In this document: in pieces, positions 1-11,172 of the stretch
Numbering within the stretch: position 1 is the first letter of the stretch
How the letters are laid out: every line of letters starts with the position of its first letter
From: Jacaranda mimosifolia
Taxonomy: Eukaryota; Streptophyta; Magnoliopsida; Lamiales; Bignoniaceae
Length of the DNA: 64,000 bases
Direction: 5' to 3'
Assembly: GCA_018894105.1 (NCBI GenBank)
Contig: CM032121.1
Coordinates: 25,698,230-25,762,229 of the forward strand
Translations under genes and position numbers: made by a program
Notes under the pieces: generated by a model
The model's database searches: none
The model's input: the letters and a program-made list of their open reading frames with translations, nothing else
Told to the model about the DNA's origin: nothing

Positions 1-1091
1 TATTGTTTATTTAATTGTTGAATGGATGATGAATGAATGGGGATGACTATGAGCCTTTAATATTGATTTTATTTGTTTCAAGTTGTTGAAAAAGGTTGTA
101 TTAAATTGGGGGCTTACATGCCTTTTAATTTCTATTTTGCAAATGTTATGAGAGTAGAATCACTAGGAATGAGGATTTCTTATCTCATGTAAATGTAGCA
201 AGTAGACAAAAAGACCATTGGAAGCATGAAGACCCATAATGTATGGGGATGTATTTTTGTAATAGCTAGATTTATTCAACCAACTTAAAATCAACTAAGT
301 GATGCCATTATGTCTCTAAGTACACCACTTGGTTAAGGCTCATTGTCATCCCACCCTCGGAGCATGCTAGGTGCATTTATTTATTTATGCTTTCCATTTC
401 CTCCTAATGTATGAGATGCATGGTTAGGTTTTATAAGAAGATAAAATTGATGAGATCTTTGCAAGTAAGAAAATCCCTCCACTTAGAAAGTCTAAGTGCT
501 TTCAAATATCAAGTCAAAATGGATACAAATTAAAAGGAGTTTTAATTAATCCATGCCTTCTACCAATAGTATGTGACATGACGATGCTACTATCTTTTGT
601 GTGATGGCACTTGAGGCGAGGGTCACACTTAAGTTAGAAAGTTGTTATTACATATGATGCACCTTTGATTTGATGCTTCCCATGTATTGGGCACGAGGCG
701 TGGGATGACATGGAGCGGTCTCGAACCAAAGTTTGAAGATAGGTCGGACTTAACACCTAGTATTGTAGATGGCACACGAGGCTTAGGTCTACATGAAAAG
801 TGAGGCAAAATATATCAAGGGTTGCATAGAGATGCAATTAGCAAAAGTTGCTTACATTTTGATTTTTTTTAGATGGCACATGAGGTGTGGGTCCATTTAC
901 TAGTCCTTAGGGCCTTGATTATCACTAGGAAATGAGATTTCCCAAATTCTTCTAAGAGGTGAAGGATTTAATAAAATAGGAGGAAAATTATGCTTGGAAG
1001 ACCATGAACATATTTTGCAATATCAATATTCAATCACATATTTATACTCTTGTTTTCACCTTTTGTAGATATTTAAAATCTTAAAATCAAA
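1..1091 (+). other. Copia element A1: non-coding leader (5' part outside window)
   Basis: This stretch matches the leaders that lie between the primer-binding site and gag in the other copies, for example 18480-19603 and 49260-50386. It contains the block around 351-374 with the GCATGC-loop hairpin and the four-site shared-loop set at 599-896. No coding frame is supported. It ends at the gag start codon at 1092. Its LTR and primer-binding site lie upstream of the window. Confidence 0.8.
599..896 (+). promoter_or_regulatory. Leader shared-loop hairpin set, copy A1
   Basis: Four sites at 599-628, 680-713, 764-793 and about 868-896. The arms are GTGTGA/TCACAC, CCATGT/ACATGG, TGTAGA/TCTACA, and a weakened fourth stem. 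All four loops carry a GGCAC..GAGGCG type sequence (for example GGCACACGAGGC), while the flanking stems are unrelated to each other. The arrangement is seen directly; RNA folding and function are inferred. Confidence 0.6.
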
Positions 1092-1763
1092 ATGGCTAAG
1101 AATCCACTCAATTTTATTTTGGAAACTAATAAGCTAACTGGGCTTAACTTCCGTAATCGGTTTCGAGTTCATCTTCAACTTCGTCAAGTTCATCTTGGTG
1201 AGAGTCACTGGATTAAAGCAATCCTTAAGTACTTAAGAAAGACTAAGGATTTGTTTTTGGTATATGAAAATGGAGAATTGAAACCCGAGGGCTTTTCAAA
1301 TTCTAGTTTGCAGTCAGATGTAAATGACTTAAAATCCACTTTGGGATTTATATTTTTCCTCAATAGAGGTGTAGTGAGTTGAAAAGTTCCAAACAAGATA
1401 CCACAACCGACTCAACCATCGAGGCGGAATATATTGCCGCTTCGAAATCTACGAAGGAACTAGTTTGGATAAAAAATTTCATCCAAGAGTTGGATATAGT
1501 ACCTAGCATGTCTGAGCCATAGTTGTCTTCTGTGACAACAATGGTGCAGTTGCACAAGCTAAGGAGCCAAGATCTCAACAGTAATCCAAGCACATTTTAA
1601 GGCGATACCATTTGATTCGGGAAATCATTGGTAGATGACATTAGGGTGGAAAGAGTTACCTCAAAAGAGAATATAACAGATCCACTAACTAAACCCCTAT
1701 CGCAAAAGATCTTTAAAGGACATCTTTAGAAGATGGGTTTTAAGATTATATGACATTGGCTTT
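1092..1763 (+). pseudogene. Copia A1 gag-to-RNase H deletion fusion
   Basis: The frame opens with the family gag start (MAKNPLNFILETNKLTG) and after about 22 codons jumps into the end of reverse transcriptase and RNase H (from about 1198: ILKYLRKTKDLFLVYENGEL). All of capsid, zinc knuckle, protease, integrase and the RT core are missing. Between the two parts, about 1166-1198, is a short filler resembling the reverse complement of the pol linker seen at about 27478-27505. The RNase H part has a TGA stop at 1381 and frame breaks, then reads degraded versions of the YHL..EI and DPLTKPL tail. It cannot encode a working enzyme. The RNase H tail sits directly before the purine tract and LTR, as expected. 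Confidence 0.8.
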
Positions 1764-1779
1764 AGAGCAAGTGAGAGAT
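1764..1779 (+). other. Polypurine tract, A1
   Basis: The purine-rich AGAGCAAGTGAGAGAT lies directly before the LTR start TATTGGAATAG. Other copies have AAGGAAAGTGGGAGAT (29163) and AGGACAAGTGGAAGAA (57487). This is the plus-strand priming site in the known LTR-retrotransposon replication scheme. Confidence 0.75.
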
Positions 1780-2736
1780 TATTGGAATAGTGCCCTACAA
1801 GCCAATTATATTGGCATGTAAACTATTTCACTTGTGATACAATCTTGATTGAAAGATATTCATTTTACATGGCCATCTTTATCTTATGCTTATATTTCTT
1901 CATTACCATTTGGTTGAAGTCCTTAGATCACACAAGACTATGGGACTTGGCCATGCACTCGGTGGTGATCATGACACAAGTCTTATACAATCGTAATCTT
2001 AAAATCTTCCAAATCGTAGGATCTTCTGAGACAATGCATTTAAGATCTGAATAAACTTGCACTAACGATACATAAATCCAAGGGTTGGATATTGCTCTGT
2101 TTCATGAGCAAACCATATAAGATATGGGTGCATATTAGTGGGTGCTTGTTAGCGAACAAGTTCACTGAAGGCCCACCCAGAGAATCCACTAGATAGCCGT
2201 AGTGTCAAGTGGGTAGTGGCAAGTTCTCCAGCTTACGCCAGCACATATAATTAATCCTTTGACCTGAGGATTCATGGTAACCTTATGTTTAGGTCCTCAT
2301 GCTTTGACTCTTCCTTGACCACTTAGTAGGTTTTCGGGTTGAGGTTGGGTATGAGCCACTTAGACATGGAAGTTTGTGAGATCCAAGATGGGATCCGACT
2401 CCTCATTATTGTGAAAGGCGAGTGCATCTCCTATGTATTCTATAATGGTCGATTCCATGAAATCCTTACACAAGGTAGTATGACAATTTTGAAAAGGAGT
2501 TTTCCAAAGATTAGGTCATAAAGGAGAATCGAACATTGGACTAGAGACCATCGAGGCTATTATGGAGTCGGCAAATATCTTGCACTGGGCCTCTTTAAGG
2601 AGATAGCAGATGGACAGACTGTATTTGCATTGTAAGTGTAGAGCTAGAGTAGTTCTCCAAAAGCATTCATTTCAGCCAATTAGTTGGGCTCCATGCGCTT
2701 GAGGTTGGACATCAACCATAGAGATTGGATACTCTC

Positions 2737-3156
2737 CAATTAATGAGATTAATTGAATTGAGTCATTAGTTTAAAAGAGTTTAGACTAATGTGAATATTT
2801 GATATTCAATAAATCACAAGAGTTGTGAGCCCATGTCCAATGAATGATAACACCTAATGGGATTGGAAATCCTACTTCATGAAGAGGAATTTTCTAAAAG
2901 TTAGAAAAATTCCACCACGACTGATTTTTGAGGTAGGCGAATTGACATGATTTTTAGGTCATGCTGGCTTGATCAATTTAATTATTTAATTTATCTAAAT
3001 AATTTAAGGAGTTAAATTAGACCAATTAAATTAAGAGTTAATTTAATTGGTGCCACATGACTATCAATTGATCAAACTAGTTTAAAGAGTTAAGCTAATT
3101 GACTTAAGAATTAAGTCAAAGGTTAATCAATTAAATTAAAGTGTTTAATTTAATTA
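2737..3156 (+). repeat. LTR hairpin ladder, A1/A2 LTR
   Basis: A run of short inverted repeats with unlike stems and similar loops. Examples: CAATTAAT with loop GAG; TTTTCTAA with loop AAG; TAATTTAA with loop GGAG; CCAATTAAATTAA (13 perfect pairs) with loop GAG; TTGACTTAA with loop GAA; AATTAAATTAAA with loop GTG. Equivalent ladders occupy the same place in every other long LTR of the window. Confidence 0.75.
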
Positions 3157-3377
3157 AAATGGAGAATCAATTTTGGAGGAAAAATTCAAATGAAATGTTT
3201 ATTTGGTGTGAATAAGAATTTATTTTGATGAGATTTCATTAGATGAAATGAAGATTCCAAATGAAATTCAAATTCACATTAAATTAACATGCAACTTGCT
3301 TCCAAGTTGGCAAGCCAAGTTGGCGCCCCACCTTGAGGAAGGTGTGATGCCACCTGAGCATCACACTTTTCTCCCTC

Positions 3378-3396
3378 CATATATAGATATAGAGGA
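3378..3396 (+). promoter_or_regulatory. TATA region of A1/A2 LTR
   Basis: The motif CATATATAGATATAGAG lies about 1.6 kb into the LTR at the same point as CTCTATATATAGATATAGAG in other copies, in which CTCTATAT and ATATAGAG can also pair. It is the best candidate for the Pol II core promoter. The R region would then begin about 30 nt downstream; this start is inferred. Confidence 0.6.
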
Positions 3397-4000
3397 GTGG
3401 CCGGCCATGCATGTAATTTACACACAAGCATATAATTGTTAGATTATTCCCTTCCCTCAAATTTTCCATGTGTTGCATCATGTGTTGAAGCTTCACATTT
3501 TCTTTATCTCCTACCTCCAAAATCAGCCTTCATCCTCTCTAATCTCTTCTTTGTTCTCAAACTAACATAGGAGAGATTTGGATTGTCCATTGGTGTGAGG
3601 AACTTATCATTAGAAGCAAAACAATTGGATTGCTAGCCTTTGGAGATCCTTTGTTTGGGCAGAAAATTTGGGGCATTACTGGAGTGCCTTCCAGATTTCT
3701 GATATGGCTGAAAATTTTACTGTAGCTTCATCAAGGTGTTGGTGATTTCCAGTTCAAATTTTATCCAATTCCGACAACATGTGTTTGGAAAAAAGTTGTC
3801 CACAATCTGCTGCGCCAGTGAAGACTACATTGAAGGAGTTCAAGCATCTCTTCACATTTTCAGTTGGATTTTGCTTTTGAGGTAATTTTTTGACCTAAAT
3901 CTACTGGCATGAATTATATCCTTGGAGAGGTGTGATCAATTTAAGATTTATATTTTCAAAAGTCTTATAATTGGATCCTTGGTTCACACCATCCTTTAAG

Positions 4001-4013
4001 TGGTATCAGAGCC
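4001..4013 (+). other. Primer-binding site of A2
   Basis: TGGTATCAGAGCC, the common plant copia site complementary to the 3' end of initiator tRNA-Met. It follows the LTR end after a 2-nt spacer (AG). Confidence 0.9.
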
Positions 4014-4887
4014 TAAATTCATGCTTTAATTTGGATGATTGATTCATGTGATGGATTGATCTAATTCTCTAAATACTTGATCCAAATTATGGATTGGAGT
4101 TTTTGGATGATGATGTGTGTGGTTCCCTTGCTTGATGAATTGAAATTATGCTAATATGTGTTTTAAGTGCTAATTTATATGTTGAGCATGTTTTAATTCA
4201 TAGTAGCTAATCTTGAATGTTGATTTAGCATTATTCGATGTTATATATTGATATATCATGTTATGAATGGCCTGAAAGAGTTTTGGTCATTTTTAGATCC
4301 AATTTGATTGGAGTTTTTGGAGGTTTTTGAATAATGTGATTCTTACTTGAACTTGAAATTTGAAGCATGATTGAGCACTTGAAATTTCATTTTCAAAAGG
4401 TGTATTGAATCTGGAATTGCATCCATATTATGTGATTTAATGTTTAAGAGTTGTCCTAAATTTTTGGTGCAACAAAAATTGAGCCAAAATCACATTAACA
4501 CATGCTAACCATAAGATAGGGCTGCTGCCCAGCCAGCTGCGCGGCCGTGCACCCAACACTAGGTAGGCAACGGCTGGTTTAGTTTTTCCCAAAGCTTGAT
4601 TTTTTGTTCTTTTTATGACCAAAAGGGTATTGAATCATACTACATAGATGCACAAGTGTTGTGCAAGTTCTCAAAATTATGTAACATTTTTTATTGCCTT
4701 TAGAAACTTGTTCAAGTTAATCTCCAGTTTTGTGCAAAAATGAAATGCATAAATGTTATTCTTATTTTTGTTTGACCAATTAATTGTTTATGAGATAAGC
4801 ATTTAATTTTTGGAATTGAATGTCAATTCTTAATTTATTTATTGTTCATTTAATTGTTGAATAGATGATGAATGAATTAGGATGATC
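4014..4887 (+). other. A2 leader, first part
   Basis: Non-coding leader, matching 17620-18540 of P and 48475-49315 of Q. It is cut at 4887 by insertion of M and resumes at 12130. The last five bases TGATC (4883-4887) are the left target duplication of M, matched by TGGTC at 12125-12129. Confidence 0.85.
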
Positions 4888-5308
4888 CGAAGTCACATGT
4901 AGCACTAGGATCCAATTATCAAAGCTCAAAAATGCTAAAATAACTAGGCTACATAAGAAGCCAAGGATCTAAACATACCATAGATTCAGATTTGGTATGA
5001 GGATCACATTGATTTTCACAAAATCAAAGAAATGTGGAAGAAAATCTCAACTCCTTGAAAATTGTCTCCCCAACAGCACGTCTTTCTAGCAAATTTTTCT
5101 TAACCAAATAAACTTCGATTTGAGTGACATTTGAATCAAAAGAACATCAACTCCTTGATGTATCTCCAGTAAAAAAATTAGCTCAAAATAGATCCAGCAA
5201 GACCTCCAATAGACTCTCCAAAGTTACTACCTAAAACAAAGGATCTCCAAAGGCTAGCAATCCAATTGTTTTGCCTCTAATGAGAAGATCCACACACCAA
5301 TTTCTCCA
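4888..5308 (-). repeat. M 3' LTR fragment (last about 420 bp)
   Basis: Matches the end of the 5' LTR of M (9923-10345 on the plus strand), including the reverse of GGATCCTAGTGCTACA at 4898-4913. It abuts RT sequence at about 5308, so the upstream LTR part was deleted after insertion or during replication. Confidence 0.85.
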
Positions 5309-5740
5309 TATAAATTTCTTCTTCAATGTTTCGACTGAGGAAAGCGATTTTCACATCCATTTGTCATATCTCATAGTCATAATATGCTGCTATGGCAAGT
5401 AAAAATTGAATAGACTTAGGCATTGCAATCGGCAAAAAGGTTTCCTCAAAATTGATACCGGGGTCTTTGAGTCTAACTTTTGCCACTAGTCACGCCTTAA
5501 AAGTCATAATCTGTCCGTCGACTCCTAGGTTTTGATAGTGAATCTACCAAAGTCCATACTTTGTTGGAGTATATGGAGTCTATTTCGGATTTCATGGCAT
5601 CTAGCCAATGTCTGGAATCTATGTCCAACATAGTTTTCTCATAGGTCTTCAGATCACTATCCGATTGGCCTGGCTCATGAAGGAATCCGATCCTTTAGAG
5701 TTGCTTCTTAATTCGCTTCGACCTTCTTAGAGGTTGTGTG
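5309..5740 (-). pseudogene. M reverse transcriptase, N-terminal remnant
   Basis: The minus strand reads degraded RT N-terminal sequence: the MDSMYSNKVWT segment, the K-W-I-YK block, LVAKGYTQ-like and VAMPKSIR segments, then the FLN-IEEEIYMEQPQ region, where it stops. The catalytic YVDD region is missing because of the deletion to the 3' LTR. Stops and frameshifts are present. In the family RT copies element RNA into DNA in the cytoplasmic particle; this copy cannot. Confidence 0.75.
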
Positions 5741-6640
5741 GAAGGCTCTTATTTCTCGTTTGTTTCCACCACTTGTGGGATTTGATGATCATCTTGAACT
5801 TCATCAAGTTTAACAACAACGCCATTTCTATTTAATAGAAAATACTTTTCCAAAAAGTTCGCGTTCCTCGAAACAAACACCTTTTGTTCCGAGGGATCAT
5901 AAAAGTAATAACCCAAAGACTCTTTTGGGTATCCCAAAAACTTACACAAGGTGGATCTACTATCCAACTTGTCTCCCACTAATCGCTTATCGTAAGAGGG
6001 AAACTCCCAAACCCTAAGATAAAGGTAAGATGGTGCTTTTTCATACCATATCTCATGCGGTGTTTTTGGCACCGACTTTGAAGGTACTACATTTAGTAAC
6101 TTCGCCATGTTTCTAAAGCGTATCTCCAAAAATATATAGGTACATCGAAAAAACTTATCATGGAATGTACCATGTCCAATAAGGTATGATTTCTCCTCTT
6201 GGCTACTCCATTGTATTGGGGTGTGCCAAGTAGAGTCCATTGAGAGGGAATCCCATTTTCCTTTAGATAACCCATGAATTCGATACTTAAGTATTCTCCC
6301 CCTTGATTTGATCGAAGAGCTTTAATACTAAGTGTCTTTTGCTTTTCTACTTCATCCCTATACTCTTTAAACTTTTCAAAGGCTTCAAACTTGCACTTTA
6401 TAAGATACACATGTCCAAACCGACTATAATCATCGATGAAGGTGATGAAGTAATAATGGTCTTTTCTCACACTAACTCTTAGTAGGCCACAAACATCTGT
6501 ATGGATCAAATCCAAAGGACTTATGGTTCACTCCATTTGTCCCACAAAGGAGCCTTGCTCCTTTTTCCCTTTAAACAAGATTCATAAATAGGAAAGTCCT
6601 CAATGCCACTAACATTTAGTGGTTTGAGAGCTTCTAACTT
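5741..6640 (-). pseudogene. M integrase
   Basis: Two overlapping minus-strand frames (6515-6093 and 6240-5749) cover the integrase core and C-terminal part. The core reads LIHTDVCG, FITFIDDYSRFGHVY, then RSNQGGEYLS and NGVAKRRN. In the family the catalytic triad is D (TDVCG), D (RSDQGGEY) and E (NGVAERRN); here the second is Asn and the third Lys, so catalysis is lost. The downstream part carries the family KTPHEIWY..LRVWGSP, CKFVGYPKESLGYYFYDPSEQKVFVSRNA and ELDEVQDDHQIPQ blocks. A frameshift lies near 6100-6240. The N-terminal zinc-binding region near 6520-6640 is also damaged. Confidence 0.85.
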
Positions 6641-7100
6641 GATCATCCTATTTTTAGAGATATGTCCAAGTCTTGCATGCTATAGGATGACAGTTTCTTA
6701 GTTATCTAGTTTTCTTTTATTTGATTGGATGTGCATTAATGAAGGTTGAGAATCAAGTACATATAATCCGTTATTCCATGTACCTTGTGCAATTAAAGAA
6801 CCATTCTTTAATACTTTCAACATCCCATTTGATATAGAAAAATCATATCCTTCATTATGAAGAACATGAATAGCAATAATGTTCTTAACAAGGTTAGGTA
6901 CATAATAACAAGGATTTAATACAATGCAAGTATTCCCCAAGTATAACTTGACACAGCTTGGACCATGGGGGCGACTCTTGATCTATTTCCAAGGTAGAGG
7001 ATCATATCCTCTTCATTAAGACTTTTCTCCTTTCCATCCCCTGTAATGAATTACAAATGTGAGAGCTACACGCAGTGTCAAATAATCATGAGGAAAAATT
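6641..7100 (-). pseudogene. M protease and pre-integrase region
   Basis: The minus strand at 7079-7071 reads Asp-Thr-Ala followed by Cys, the protease active-site position, with Ala in place of the Gly usual in aspartic proteases. Downstream is GNTCIVLNPCYYVPNLVKNI (6940-6880), a conserved protease/pre-integrase block, and GMLKVLKNGSLIAQGT..GLYVLDSQP (about 6830-6735). Several frame breaks are present. Confidence 0.75.
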
Positions 7101-7947
7101 AGTCGTCAAGTGCACTTCAATAAAGTACATACCCTTCTCAAGGGTTTCAAGGTAAGCTTTGTAATTTTTTTCCAATGCCCCCTTTTGCCACAATGGAAAC
7201 AATTTGTATCGATCTTAGCCTTTTTCTTTTTCTTGACTCTCCCTGAACTCTTCAAGGGTTGCTTCCCTTTGGAGGAAGAACTCTTCTTCCTTTTACCTCC
7301 ATTTTTAGGACCCCTAGACTTGGAGGAGAAAGCAAGCATAAGGGGATTTTTCTTTTTTATTGTTGCCTCGGCAATCACCAACAGGTTCATGAATTCGTTA
7401 ATCATCACCTCTTGCTTGGACATACTAAAGTTCATAACGAATTAGTCGAACGAAGAGGACAATGATGTAGGATCAAATCCATATAGAGGTCATTGTCCAT
7501 GATCACATCAAGTTGTCTAAGCTTCTTGATAAGTTTAATCATCTTAAGCCCATGATCATGGACACTCGAACCCTTAACCATCCTTGACCTAAAGAGCTAT
7601 CTTAACAAAGCGAACCTTTCATGTCTTGTTTGAACACCATACAACTCTTCTAGGTGTGTATAGATCTCACTTGCATGTTTTATATGCTCATGAGTCTTTT
7701 GGAGCTCATTGTTCATAGAAGACATCATGAGGCATCTCACTTGTAGATCATCATCAACAAACTTAGTGAACAATTCATGAGCCTCATTGGTGGCGTCATC
7801 ACCCAAGGTGTTTGGCGAACTTTGATCAAGGACATAGTTCATCTTTTTGGAGTCTAGAATTATCTTGAGGTTTCTCAACCAATCATGGTAGTTTGGCCTA
7901 GTTATTTTATTGGTTTCCAAAATAGTGTGGAGAGAATTCTTAGCTAT
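7101..7947 (-). pseudogene. M gag (capsid and zinc knuckle)
   Basis: The capsid-like region reads ETNKITRPNYHDWLRNLKIILDS from 7920, then KFVDDDLQVRCLMMSSMNNELQKTHEHIKHASEIYTHLEELYGV, a gag-polypeptide (UBN2-like) pattern. A stop or frame break follows at about 7597, and a second frame (7435-7106) carries a basic Ser/Lys-rich linker and the knuckle C-F-H-C-G-K-R-G-H at 7201-7175, whose last Cys is lost to a frameshift. The expected start codon at 7947-7945 is ATA, not ATG. Gag would form the particle and bind RNA; this copy is inactive. Confidence 0.85.
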
Positions 7948-9907
7948 TTTCTTTTTGAAGATTTCAAAAATCTACAAGAGGCAAAAAAGAAAACTACAAG
8001 CATATGATTGAATATTGATATTAAAAACATGTTCATAGTCTTTCAAGCATGTTTTCTCCTACTATGTAATCAAATCCTTCACCCCCAAGAAGAATTCGGG
8101 AAATCTCATTTTCTAATGAAAATCAAAACCCTATAGACTTGTAAGTGGACCCACGATTCGTGAGACATCCGCAAACAATCGAAAGGTAAGCAACTTTTTC
8201 TAATTACATCTTATACAACTCTTGATGTATTTTGCCTCACTTTGTATATAGACCTATGACTTGTGCGACATCTACACTACTAAGTGTTAAGTCGTTCCTA
8301 CCAATCAAACTTTGATTCGAGACCGCTCACATCATCCCATAACTCGTGTGCCGATGTATGGGAAGCTTCAAATGAAAGGTGCATCATATGCTAAGTATAT
8401 GGTCGCAGCTTTCCACCATAAGTGTGACCAACGACTCATGAGACATCACACAAATAATGGTAGCATCATCATGCCACATACTATTAGTAGAAGGCATTGA
8501 TTAATTAAAACTCTTTTTAATTTGTATTTATTTTGACTTAATTTTGAAAGCACTTAGACATTCTAAGTGGAGAGTTTTTCTTGCTTGCAAAGATCTCATC
8601 ATTTTATCTTCTTATTTAGGTTTTCTATATCCTAACCATGCATCTCATACATTAATATGATATAAAAGGCATAAATAAGTAAATGTACCTGCTAAGGTGG
8701 GATGACCATGAGCCTTAGTCAAGTGATGCACTTAGAGTCATAGGTGCACCACTTAGTTGATTTTAAGTGGGTTGATTAAATCTAGTTATTACATGAATGT
8801 ATCCACATACATTCATGGGTCTTCATGCCTCTAATGGCTTTATTTGCTCCATGCAACATTTACATGAGAAAGAAATCCTTACTTCTAGTGATTCTACTCT
8901 CATAACATTTACAAAATAGAAATTAAGAGGCATGCAAGCCCCAATTTAATAAAACCCTTTTCAACAACTTGAAACAAATAAAATTAATATTAAAGGCTCA
9001 TGATCATCCCCATTCATTCAACAATTAAATGAATAATAAATAAATCTAGAATTGACATTCAATTCCAACAATTAAATGCTTATCTCATAAACAATTAATT
9101 GGCCAAGCAAAAGCAAGCATAACATATATGCAACATTATTAAAGATTAACTTTAACAAGTTTTTAAAAGCAAACAAAAATGTCAAACATAATTTTGAGAA
9201 CTTGCACAACATTTGTGCATCTATCATATGTGAAATAAAACACTTTTGGTCACTCAAAGAACCAAAAATAACACTCTAAACTCCTCTAAATCAAAATTGC
9301 CTGTTGTCTGCCCAACCTAGGTGCACGGCCGCGCAACAGGCACATTCTAGCATGCTCTTTTCCTGGCCAACACCCGGCCAGGGCTGGCAGCAACCCTATT
9401 TTGAGGTTTTGGGCCAATCAAGTAGATTTTTATTCAACCTTTATGCACCAAAAAATTTAGGACACCTCCTAAACATTAAATCACATAATATAGATGAAAT
9501 TTCAGATCTAAAGCACCTTTTAAAAAAGAAATTTCAAGTGCTCAATCATACTTCTAAAAAGAAGTTTAAGTAAGAATCATATTTTTCAAAAATCTTCAAT
9601 AGACTCCAACCATATTGGATTGAAAAATGACCAAAACACCTTAAGGCCAAATTAACATGCTATATCAACATATAACACCAACCAATGCTAAATCAAAAAT
9701 CAACATTAGAAACTATGAATTAAAGCATACTAATCATATTAATTACACTTAAAACACATATTAGCATGCTTTCAATTCATCAAGCAAGTAGCCACACACA
9801 ACATCATCCAAAAACTCCAATCCATAGGTTGGATCAAGTATCTAGAGATTTTGATCAATCCATCACATGAATCAATCAATCAAAAATCCAAATCATAGCA
9901 TGAATTA
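7948..9907 (-). other. M leader
   Basis: About 1.96 kb of non-coding leader between the primer-binding site and gag on the minus strand. It holds the shared-loop set at 8145-8451. A short GC-rich patch around 9300-9400 corresponds to those at 4505-4570, 18110-18240, 48930-49020 and 63340-63450 in other leaders; no frame in it is conserved. Confidence 0.8.
8145..8451 (-). promoter_or_regulatory. Leader shared-loop hairpin set, copy M
   Basis: Minus-strand order: 8451-8422 (arms GTGTGA/TCACAC), 8360-8328, 8276-8247 (TGTAGA/TCTATA), 8172-8145 (GCGGA/TCCAC). Loops are of the GTCTCACGAGTCG type at sites 1, 3 and 4, while site 2 keeps a GGCAC start. The loop class matches copy P, not the neighbouring A1. 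Confidence 0.6.
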
Positions 9908-9920
9908 GGCTCCGATACCA
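9908..9920 (-). other. Primer-binding site of M
   Basis: The reverse complement reads TGGTATCGGAGCC, preceded by AG and the LTR end. It differs by one base from the TGGTATCAGAGCC form. Confidence 0.9.
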
Positions 9921-10523
9921 CTTAAAGCCATATAGCACTAGGATCCAATTATCAAAGCTCAAAAATGCTAAAATAACTAGGCTACATATGAATCTAAGGA
10001 TCTAAACATGGCATAGATTTGGATTTGGTACAAGAACTACCTTGATTTTCACAAAATCAAAGAAATGTGGAAGAAGATCTCAACTCCTTGAAAACTATCT
10101 CCCCAGCGGCACAATGGCTTTCTAGCAACTTTTGCCCAACCAAATAACTCCAATTTGATTGTAATTTTAAAAAAAAGAACACCAATTTCTTGATGTATCT
10201 ATAATAAAAAAATAACCTCAAAACAAATCCAGCAAGACTTCCAATGGACGCTCCAAAATTACTGCCCAAAACAGAGGATCTCCGAAGGCTAGCAATCTAA
10301 TTATTTTGTCTCTAATGATAAGATCCACACACTAATGCACAATCTAATTCTCCTAAATATTGGCTGGAGAATAAAGAGTAGAAATGCAAGGATAAAGGCT
10401 TAATTTGGAGATAGGAGATGAAGAAAAGTGAAACTTCAACACATGAGGCAACACTTGGGAAATTCGAGGGAAAATGAGAGAATCTTAATTCACACAGAAG
10501 AAGTGGCCGGCCACACACACACA

Positions 10524-10546
10524 CTATATATCTATATATAGCGATA
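10524..10546 (-). promoter_or_regulatory. TATA region of M 5' LTR
   Basis: Alternating TATATA/GATATATAG sequence at the LTR position where the other copies have their TATA motif. Core promoter by position and composition. Confidence 0.5.
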
Positions 10547-10740
10547 GAGGATGGTGTGATGCCAAGGTGGCATCACACCTTCTTCAAGGGTGGCGCCAAC
10601 TAGCCCTTGCAAGTTGGCATTTGAATTTGAATTTTATTCGGAATCTTCATTTCATTTCATGAACTATCATCTAAATAAATTCTAATTCACACCAAATGAA
10701 CATTTCATTTGAATTTTTCCTCCAAAATCAATTCCTCATT

Positions 10741-11172
10741 TTAAATAATTTAATTTAATTAATTAACCATTGGCTTAACTCTTAAGTCAATTTGCTTAAC
10801 TCCTTAAGCAAGTAATTGTTAACTTAACTCCTTAAGTTAACTTGACCAATTGATAGTCATGTGCCACCAAATAATTAACTCAAATTAATTAGATCAATTT
10901 AACAATTAAATAGATCAAGCCAAAATGACTATAAAATTTGCTTCAAGCATCTACCTCCAAATTCGGTCATTAAGTAACTTTTCTAACTATTAGAAAATTC
11001 CCCTTCATCGTGTAGGATTTGCAATTAGCTTTTGTGTAAGACCTATTAGGTTCTACCATTCATGGACATAGGCTTACAACTCTTTGTGACTTATAGAATA
11101 TCGACTATTCACATTAGTTTAAACTCTTTTAAACTAATCGACTCAATTCAATTAATCTCCATTAATTGAATA
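10741..11172 (-). repeat. LTR hairpin ladder, M
   Basis: Same place in the LTR as the other ladders. Visible pairs include TTAACTTAA with TTAAGTTAA around a CTCC loop (the reverse of GGAG) near 10812-10833, and AGTTTAAA/TTTAAACT around 11118-11140. Confidence 0.65.

Larger units (their letters stand above)
1780..3998 (+). repeat. Copia LTR shared by A1 and A2 (2219 bp)
   Basis: The start (TATTGGAATAGTGCCC, from TGTTGG) follows a purine tract and the end (CTTTA) precedes AG plus a primer-binding site. It therefore acts as the 3' LTR of A1 and the 5' LTR of A2. It contains the hairpin ladder 2737-3156, an inverted repeat GTGTGATGC/GCATCACAC at about 3340-3366, and a TATA region near 3379. A short frame at 2339-2521 recurs in other LTR copies (see findings). 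Length agrees with the other full LTRs at 12124-9923, 29179-31404 and 60597-62819. Confidence 0.9.

Noticed and set aside
4001..4013. tRNA gene signal at the TGGTATCAGAGCC sites
   Set aside because: Only the 13-nt match to the tRNA 3' end is present, at LTR borders, with no cloverleaf around it; these are primer-binding sites.
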